Origin: JANQGH01 sp039177555
Lineage (GTDB): Bacteria; Pseudomonadota; Alphaproteobacteria; DSM-16000; Inquilinaceae
DNA: 53,963 nucleotides
Reading direction: 5' to 3'
NCBI GenBank assembly: GCA_039177555.1
Contig: JBCDFV010000029.1
Coordinates: forward strand, 1-53,963
Below are positions 48,556 through 53,963 of this stretch, one piece after another (positions within the stretch are counted from its first letter, which is position 1; each line of letters begins with the position of its first letter). The notes beneath the pieces were generated by a model. The model ran no database searches. It was given only the letters and a program-made list of their open reading frames with translations, and had not been told where the DNA came from. The position numbers and the translations under genes are program-made.

Positions 48556-49302
48556 ATGACCAAAACCACCGATCTCAAACCGGCCGCCGACACCGGGTTT
48601 CGCGGCCTGCGCATCGCCATCACCGGCGGCACTTCGGGCCTGGGCCGGGCGCTTGTCCGACAGTTCAGCGCGGCGGGCGCGCGCGTCGCCTTCGTGGCCC
48701 GCACGGCCGACCGCGTGAAGCAGGTCGCCGCGGAGACTGGGGCCATCGGCCTGGTCGGCGATGTCGGGCAGAAGGACGACATCTACCCGCTGGCCTTGCA
48801 GATCACCGGCACGCTCGGAGGGTTGGACATCTTGATCAACAACGCCTCCGTCCTCGGCCCCGTGCCGTTGATCCCCTTGGCCGATACCGACTGCGAGGAC
48901 CTGGAACAGGCGCTGGCGGTCAATCTCATCGGGCCATTTCGCCTGACCAAGGCGCTCTACGGTGCGCTGGCCAGCTCCGCCCGCGAGGGGCGCGGGGCGC
49001 TGGTGGTGAACATCTCCAGCGACGCGGCGGTCAGCGCCTACCCGGACTGGGGCGCCTATGGCGCCAGCAAGGCCGCGCTCGCCCATATGAGCGCCATCTG
49101 GGACGCCGAGGCCGCAACCCAGGGCATCCGCTTCCTCGCCGTTGACCCCGGCGACATGGACACGCCCATGCACGCCGCCGCCCTGCCGGACACCGACCCG
49201 GCAACCCTGAAGCGGCCCGAGGACGCGGCGGCCGAGCTGATCGAACGCATCCGCGCTGCCCTGGCGGAGCAACAATCCGCACCGGAGGCCGCAAGCGCAT
49301 GA
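48556..49302 (+). CDS. Short-chain dehydrogenase/reductase
   Basis: A 248-residue classical SDR. TGGTSGLGRALV (23-34) binds NAD(P), NNAS (95-98) is the structural motif, and Ser154/155, Tyr168 and Lys172 (SS...YGASK) are catalytic. Arg residues after the Rossmann strand (VARTADR) favour NADPH. It starts 33 bp after the SoxR-type promoter and overlaps the next gene by 4 bp (ATGA), so the two are an operon induced by redox stress (inference). Confidence 0.92.
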   Translation: MTKTTDLKPAADTGFRGLRIAITGGTSGLGRALVRQFSAAGARVAFVARTADRVKQVAAETGAIGLVGDVGQKDDIYPLALQITGTLGGLDILINNASVLGPVPLIPLADTDCEDLEQALAVNLIGPFRLTKALYGALASSAREGRGALVVNISSDAAVSAYPDWGAYGASKAALAHMSAIWDAEAATQGIRFLAVDPGDMDTPMHAAALPDTDPATLKRPEDAAAELIERIRAALAEQQSAPEAASA

Positions 49303-50441
49303 TTGCCGCCGACACGCCCGACCAGCGCGCCGCCAGGCTGCTGACCGTCGGCCGGGATGGCGAGATCCGTCATCGCCGCCGGTCGGATCTGGCAACCCTG
49401 TTCGACCCGGGCGACGTCGTGGTCGCCAACGACGCCGCGACCCTGCCGGCCAGCCTGCACGGCCGCCACGAGGCCACGGGGGCACCGGTAGAGATCCGCC
49501 TGGCCGGCTGGGTCACTCCCGGCGATCCGACCCGCTTCCTCGCGATCGCCTTCGGCCCTGGCGACCACCGCACGCAGACCGAATACCGGCCCCCGCCGCC
49601 ACGCCTGAACCCCGGCGACAGGCTGCGGCTCGGCCCCCTGATCGTGGTCATCGATCGGCTCTTGGACCATCCCAGGCTCGTCGAGCTGCACTTCGTCGGC
49701 GACACGGCATCCGTACTGGCCGGTCTCGCCGGCCACGGCCGGCCGATCCAATACGCCCATGTGCCGAGCCCGCTGGCGCTGTGGGATGTCTGGACCAGCA
49801 TTGCCGCCGACCCGGTCGCGTTTGAGCCGCCATCCGCCGGCTTCGCGCTCGATTGGCGGACGATTGCCGCCTGGCGGGAACGCGGCGTCCGTCTGGCCAC
49901 CTTGACCCATGCGGCCGGCATTTCGTCGACCGGTGATCCGGCGCTGGACGCCAGGCTGCCGTTCGACGAGCCCTATCGCATCCCAGAGGCGACCTCGGAC
50001 GCCATCCATCGGGCAAAACGGCACGGCCGCCGCATCGTCGCGCTCGGCACGACCGTGGTCCGCGCGCTTGAGGCGGCCGCGAGCAGCAGCGGCGGCGTGA
50101 TTGCCGGCGCCGGCATCGCGCGCAATCGCATCGGCCCCGCAACGCGGCTCGCCGTGCCCGACGCCGTGCTAACGGGCATGCACGCGCCCGGCGAAAGCCA
50201 CTACGACCTGCTGCGCGCCTTCGCCGATGACGGCACGTTACGCCGGACGGCGAAGGTGGCGCAGGACCGTGGCTACCACAGCCACGAGTTCGGCGATGTC
50301 ATGCTGCTGTCCAGGCAGCGCGCCGTCTCAGCGGCCAGGTCTCACCGCTCCGCCAGCGCCAGCCGGACGCCCAGCGCACCGAAGGCGCCAGCAAAGCCGC
50401 GCCTGAGCCAGGTCAGCACACGCGGGCTGGAGATCACATAG
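49299..50441 (+). CDS. QueA-like S-adenosylmethionine:tRNA ribosyltransferase-isomerase paralogue
   Basis: A 380-residue protein of the QueA family. AARLLTVGRDGEIRHRRRSDLATLFDPGDVVVANDAATLPASLHG, ARLPFDEPYRIPEATSDAIHRAKRHGRRIVALGTTVVRALEAAA and MHAPGESHYDLLRAF...GYHSHEFGDVMLL follow the QueA layout. True QueA inserts an epoxycyclopentane ring during queuosine synthesis. Several diverged positions and the setting behind SoxR and an SDR suggest a paralogue with another job. The last about 45 residues (after GDVMLL) run past the family's usual end and overlap the convergent LysE gene by 100 bp. Confidence 0.8.
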   Translation: MIAADTPDQRAARLLTVGRDGEIRHRRRSDLATLFDPGDVVVANDAATLPASLHGRHEATGAPVEIRLAGWVTPGDPTRFLAIAFGPGDHRTQTEYRPPPPRLNPGDRLRLGPLIVVIDRLLDHPRLVELHFVGDTASVLAGLAGHGRPIQYAHVPSPLALWDVWTSIAADPVAFEPPSAGFALDWRTIAAWRERGVRLATLTHAAGISSTGDPALDARLPFDEPYRIPEATSDAIHRAKRHGRRIVALGTTVVRALEAAASSSGGVIAGAGIARNRIGPATRLAVPDAVLTGMHAPGESHYDLLRAFADDGTLRRTAKVAQDRGYHSHEFGDVMLLSRQRAVSAARSHRSASASRTPSAPKAPAKPRLSQVSTRGLEIT

Positions 50442-50953
50442 CGCCGCGTCGCCGAGGCAAAGGCCCCATAGCCGACAAAGACGACAAAGGTCATCACCAT
50501 GAACGTCACGGCCAGGATCAGCATGGTTCCCGTGGCGTTCGCGGCCGTGCCCGGCACGAATTGCGGCAGGAACGCCAGGAAGAACAGCGACAGTTTGGGG
50601 TTCAGAATGTTCAGCAAGAAGCCGTTCAGAATGATCTTCGTCGCCGGCACCGTCTCCGTCCGTTCGGAGACCTGCAAGGCCCCGCCCTCGCGCAGAAAGC
50701 TCCAGGCCATATACAGCAGATAGGCAACGCCCAGATACTTCACGATCTGAAAGGCCAGGGCGCTGGCGTGCAGCAGGGCGGCGAGGCCGACGATGCTGGC
50801 CGCGATATGCGGCACGATCCCGAAGGTACACCCAACCGCCGCCAGAACGCTGGCGCGCCAACCTTTGCTGAGCCCGAAGGCGAGCGTGTAGAGCACGCCG
50901 GTACCGGGCACGATGATGACGATCAGCGATGTCAGCAAAAACTCCGGCGACAT
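50342..50953 (-). CDS. LysE family exporter
   Basis: A 203-residue LysE/RhtB-type exporter with six hydrophobic segments: LTSLIVIIVPGTGVLYTLAFGLSKGWRASVLAAVGCTFGIVPH at the N-terminus and NGFLLNILNPKLSLFFLAFLPQFV in the middle. Members export amino acids such as homoserine, threonine or lysine. ATG at 50953. Its 3' end overlaps the QueA-like gene on the opposite strand by 100 bp. Confidence 0.9.
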   Translation of the reverse strand: MSPEFLLTSLIVIIVPGTGVLYTLAFGLSKGWRASVLAAVGCTFGIVPHIAASIVGLAALLHASALAFQIVKYLGVAYLLYMAWSFLREGGALQVSERTETVPATKIILNGFLLNILNPKLSLFFLAFLPQFVPGTAANATGTMLILAVTFMVMTFVVFVGYGAFASATRRYVISSPRVLTWLRRGFAGAFGALGVRLALAER

Positions 50954-51056
50954 CGAACACTCCAAGTCAGGGGGAAAACAGACCCCGATCTGATCAGACT
51001 TGCCCGCCCGGTTCAAGCCGGTCGGACAACCACCGCACGACCTCGAACAGGTGCCC

Positions 51057-51560
51057 CTACGATCTCGGCAGCGCGAAGACGTCCCGCTCCTTTCCGTCCG
51101 GAAACCGCTCGCGGGCGATGATCGTCCCGCCCAGGCGCTCGGTCAGGCGCCGCGCGGCCAGGTTGGCGTCGTCCATATGGGTCTGCACCAGGTCCCAGCC
51201 TAAGGTGTCGTAGCCGAAGGCGATGGCCGCGCGCGAGGCCTCGGTCGCATACCCGGTGCCACGCGCCGAGGGCAGCAGCCACCAGGTCAGCTCCGACCGT
51301 GGCCAGCCCCCCGGCCACCACAGGCCGCAGCCGCCGATCGTCTCGCCGGTGTCACGCCGCACGATCGCCCAACGGCCATAGCCCCGCAGTTGCCAATGGC
51401 CAAGGTCCAGGGCCAGCACGCGCCAGGCCTGGTCCGCGCGCAAAGGGCCGCCATAAAAATGCGACGCCTCGCCATCGGCGAAGAACGCCGCGTAGGCGGG
51501 AAAGTCATCCAAGCCCGGCGCACGCAGCGCCAAGCGTTCGGTTCGAAGGGTCGGAATCAT
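51057..51560 (-). CDS. GNAT acetyltransferase, RimJ/RimL type
   Basis: A 167-residue acetyltransferase: IPTLRTERLALRAPGLDDFPAYAAFF at the N-terminus, WWLLPSARGTGYATEASRAAIAFGYD carrying the acetyl-CoA loop RGTGYA, and DDANLAARRLTERLGG at the end. The family acetylates protein N-termini, antibiotics or small amines. It lies between the LysE gene and the FeeM-like gene, all leftward. Confidence 0.9.
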   Translation of the reverse strand: MIPTLRTERLALRAPGLDDFPAYAAFFADGEASHFYGGPLRADQAWRVLALDLGHWQLRGYGRWAIVRRDTGETIGGCGLWWPGGWPRSELTWWLLPSARGTGYATEASRAAIAFGYDTLGWDLVQTHMDDANLAARRLTERLGGTIIARERFPDGKERDVFALPRS

Positions 51561-51665
51561 GCCACTCGTCGGCTCACTCGATTGATGGGGCCACGCGCGT
51601 ATCTGCGGTCCGTCAGGCGACCTTACCGGCGCCGGGCCGGCCGGCCCCTTCGAAGTATCCGCTGG

Positions 51666-52286
51666 TCAGCCCGACGGCCCCTTGTGCGCACCGAAATAGG
51701 CGGCGGTCAAGCTGCCGCTACGCGACAGTTCCTTGTCGATATCCAGCACTAAAACCGACCCCTCGCCGACCCCCGGAACAGGTGCCGAGGGCCGCCACGG
51801 CTGGAAGCCCATGGCGCGGTACATAGAGACATAAGCCTGTTCCACGCCAAGACGTCTGCCGATGGCAGTTGCAAGAAAGAAGATGCGGATGCCGCGGTCG
51901 ATCGCGTCTCGCACCAGGCGGATCGCCATGCTGACGAAGGCCGGTGACCTGCGCCAATCTTGGTCAACCACCGCATTCGTCACAAGCGCGCCGTGGCGCA
52001 GCACGTCCTTTGGGTAAGCCAGCACCTCAAAGGCCGTCAGGCAGAATGTCGGAACCATGATCGTGAAGTCGTTGATCCGCATCGACCCGACAATCTCATC
52101 GCCATGAGAGGCGGCGTAGCATCGGCCGGACAGATGTATGCCTTCGAGCGTCCGCCGATCGTAATCCGCATCATCACGATGGACGCCGCAATCAATCACC
52201 AAGCGGTCGAACAGAAACCGGGCCAAGCGCGCCTTATCCGCGTCGCTTTGCACAAGCGATACGCTGAGGTTGCCGGGAGGTGTCAT
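51666..52286 (-). CDS. FeeM-like N-acyltransferase family protein
   Basis: A 206-residue GNAT-fold protein resembling FeeM/N-acyl amino acid synthases: ADKARLARFLFDRLVIDCGVHRDDADYDRRTLEG, then GSMRINDFTIMVPTFCLTAFEVLAYPKDVLRHGALVTNAVVDQDWRRSPAFVSMAIRLVRDAIDRGIRIFFLAT. Such enzymes join fatty acyl groups to amino acids or make autoinducer-like lipids. The start is uncertain: ATG at 52286 is used; a TTG at 52349 in the same frame is the alternative and has GGTGGGA upstream. Confidence 0.65.
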   Translation of the reverse strand: MTPPGNLSVSLVQSDADKARLARFLFDRLVIDCGVHRDDADYDRRTLEGIHLSGRCYAASHGDEIVGSMRINDFTIMVPTFCLTAFEVLAYPKDVLRHGALVTNAVVDQDWRRSPAFVSMAIRLVRDAIDRGIRIFFLATAIGRRLGVEQAYVSMYRAMGFQPWRPSAPVPGVGEGSVLVLDIDKELSRSGSLTAAYFGAHKGPSG

Positions 52287-52607
52287 CGTTACGGAATTCG
52301 TCACGGCGCCAGACGACGCGAACCGGCGCGATAGCGCGCGACGCAACAAGTCATTGATCCCACCGAATCAATATTGCACCTATGGGCAAAAGAAAAAAAA
52401 CTACACGCTTGAAATGTGATCAGCCTCCAAGGTTTCAAAGCATAATGACGCATAACCGAACATGCAAATCAGAAGGCATGGGCGTGGAGTTGTTCGTCGT
52501 CTGCACTGCCGCCGACGTCACGGTTGGCGGAACAGTATTCTGATATTCCATCTGTGCGCGGCGGTTTTCCTATGGTCTAATTGACCTGTTGCGCAGAGGG
52601 GGTCGTC
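52287..52607. other. 321-bp spacer before the MFS gene
   Basis: No gene is supported. It contains an A-run (52388-52400) in AT-rich sequence and then GC-rich sequence. AGAGGGGG lies 7 nt before the MFS ATG at 52608. Confidence 0.6.
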
Positions 52608-53963
52608 ATGGACGGACGTACCAAGGCGATCATCGCCACCCTGGCCGTGCCGTCCTTCATGACCGGCACGGACTTCACCGGCGTCTTCATGCTGGTCGGG
52701 CCGGTGGGCCAGGAATTCTCCGTCGACATCACCACCAGCCAGTGGATCATCAACATCTATGCGCTCGGCTGGGCGATGATGCAGGTCGCCGGCGGCCGGC
52801 TGGGCGACATGTTCGGCCACCGGCGGGTGGTGCAGGTCGGCCTGGCGGTGTTCGTGCTGTCATCCATCGCCTGCACCCTGGCGCCGACCATCGGCGTCTT
52901 GATCGGCGCCCGCGCCGTCCAGGGCATTGGGGCAGCCATCGCCTGGCCCTGCGTCTTGGGCCTGGCCATGACCTCGATCAAGGAGGACGAGCGCGGCTAC
53001 GCCGTCGGCCTGTTGCTGGGCGCGGTGGCCATGGGCAATGTCGTCTCGCCCTTCATCGCCGGCATGGTCGCCGGGCTGGGCGAATGGCGGCTGTTCTTCG
53101 CCATCAACGTCCTGCTAGCGGTGGCGTCGTCGCTGTTGATCTGGCGCGTGATGGGCCGCGAGACCTTCCAGCCGGCCGACGAGAAGGTCGACTATGCCGG
53201 CATGGTCACGCTCGCCATAGCCGCCTTGGCCCTGCTCTATGCCCTGGATGTCGGGGCCGATTGGGGCTGGGCCTCGCTGCCGATCCTCGGGCTGTTCGCC
53301 CTGTTCATCGTGCTCGCCGCCCTGTTCCCGTGGCTGGAACGACGGGTGACCGACCCGATGGTTCCGCCGCCGATGATGCGCAACAGCCAGTTCATGATGG
53401 CGGTGGCCTGCAACGGGCTGGCCGCGCCGGCGGCGTTCTTCCTGTTCATGTACTTCCCGCAATATATGAGCACGGTGTTGGGCTGGTCGATCCTGTGGGC
53501 GTCCGTCGGCATGGTGCCCATGTTGATCGTCCTGGCGATCTTCAACGTCAGTATCGGCCGCGCGTATGAACGTATCGGCCCGCGCCGGCTGATGGTCACG
53601 GGCTACGGCGCGATTGCGGTGGGCACGATCACGGTGATGGTGCTGTCGCCGTCATGGGGCTATGTCGGCCTCTTGCCGGCCATGATCCTGATCGGCGCCG
53701 GCACGGGCATCGCGCTGGGGCCGTCGATCACCGCGACCGTCAGCGCCGTGCCGGCCAAACGCGCCGGCCTGGCCGGTGGTCTGGCCTACATGTCCCATCT
53801 GGGCATCGGCGCCATCGGCGTCGCCGGCGCCACCGCGATCATCTATGCGGCCAGCCTCTCGGCCCTCGGCCGGGGCCTGGACCAGGCCGGCATCACCCTC
53901 TCCGCGGCCGATCAGGCGACCTTGAGCGCCGGCGGAACGACCGGCGAGGCGGCCCAGGCGATC
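52608..53963 (+). CDS. MFS multidrug exporter, DHA2 family (incomplete at right edge)
   Basis: At least 452 residues, cut off by the window end. From 52608 it reads MDGRTKAIIATLAVPSFMTG, then many hydrophobic helices. TTSQWIINIYALGWAMMQVAGGRLGDMFGHRRVVQVGL holds the conserved motif A (GxLaDrxGrkxxl-type), and GARAVQGIGAAIAWPCVLGLAM is motif B. Fourteen helices are expected, as in EmrB/QacA exporters. AGAGGGGG precedes the ATG. The C-terminus lies outside the window. Confidence 0.9.
   Translation, partial: MDGRTKAIIATLAVPSFMTGTDFTGVFMLVGPVGQEFSVDITTSQWIINIYALGWAMMQVAGGRLGDMFGHRRVVQVGLAVFVLSSIACTLAPTIGVLIGARAVQGIGAAIAWPCVLGLAMTSIKEDERGYAVGLLLGAVAMGNVVSPFIAGMVAGLGEWRLFFAINVLLAVASSLLIWRVMGRETFQPADEKVDYAGMVTLAIAALALLYALDVGADWGWASLPILGLFALFIVLAALFPWLERRVTDPMVPPPMMRNSQFMMAVACNGLAAPAAFFLFMYFPQYMSTVLGWSILWASVGMVPMLIVLAIFNVSIGRAYERIGPRRLMVTGYGAIAVGTITVMVLSPSWGYVGLLPAMILIGAGTGIALGPSITATVSAVPAKRAGLAGGLAYMSHLGIGAIGVAGATAIIYAASLSALGRGLDQAGITLSAADQATLSAGGTTGEAAQAI

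Noticed and set aside
1..53963. tRNA or rRNA genes
   Set aside because: No cloverleaf with a conserved TTCGA arm and no rRNA signature was recognised by eye; a covariance-model scan would be needed to exclude small RNAs.

Overview
The window is a GC-rich stretch of bacterial chromosome that reads like a free-living alphaproteobacterium, most likely near the Rhodospirillales. The basis is strong G/C bias at third codon positions, the choline/betaine gene arrangement (choXWV divergent from betI-betB-betA), the Anbu-type protease, and many small stand-alone metabolic genes. No rRNA, tRNA, CRISPR array or replication origin was seen. Species cannot be fixed from the sequence alone.

Layout. 1-5.6 kb: the start of an IS5-like transposase runs off the left edge, followed by an AT-richer gene of unknown function and a leftward phage DNA-packaging trio (small terminase, large terminase, DUF4055 portal) behind two near-identical sigma70-type promoters. 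5.7-16.2 kb: single metabolic and stress genes (PhyH dioxygenase, epimerase, lipoprotein, secreted gamma-glutamylcyclotransferase-like protein, SulP transporter, glutaminase, PNPOx-like protein, GFA protein, LysE exporter, AraC regulator, GT1 glycosyltransferase). 16.2-19 kb: a DCC protein, a SnoaL-like gene, and a partial duplicate of that gene carrying a clean internal deletion; the two copies flank an AT-rich orphan gene. 19-23.7 kb: RibD/DHFR-like, DUF418 and LytTR (divergent), VOC and DoxX proteins. 23.8-26.1 kb: an unusual 781-residue protein with calmodulin-like EF-hands and an Erv1/ALR-type sulfhydryl oxidase signature. 26.2-27.4 kb: an Xre/RES toxin-antitoxin pair with a clear palindromic operator.

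28-35 kb is an osmoprotection island. ChoX, ChoW and ChoV import choline; BetA and BetB oxidise it to glycine betaine; BetI would repress both arms through a palindrome between the divergent units. 35.5-41.7 kb holds an ABC importer of the Pot/Fbp type (ATPase, two permeases, binding protein) co-directional with a glycerophosphodiester phosphodiesterase and divergent from a degenerate ROK regulator, with a palindrome between them. 41.8-46.5 kb: an orphan lipoprotein, Anbu protease, YbfB-like MFS exporter, small dimeric-barrel protein, ParDE toxin-antitoxin and a TenA/PqqC-fold protein. 46.8-54 kb: a Tat-exported GH10 xylanase, SoxR divergent from an SDR plus QueA-like pair through a SoxR-type promoter, a LysE exporter, two acyltransferases, and an MFS drug exporter leaving the right edge.

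The most unusual items are the EF-hand/Erv-like fusion protein, the terminase small subunit built with two separate 15-bp minisatellites behind a duplicated promoter, the SnoaL duplication with an in-frame microhomology deletion, and the SoxR-driven SDR/QueA-paralogue pair.
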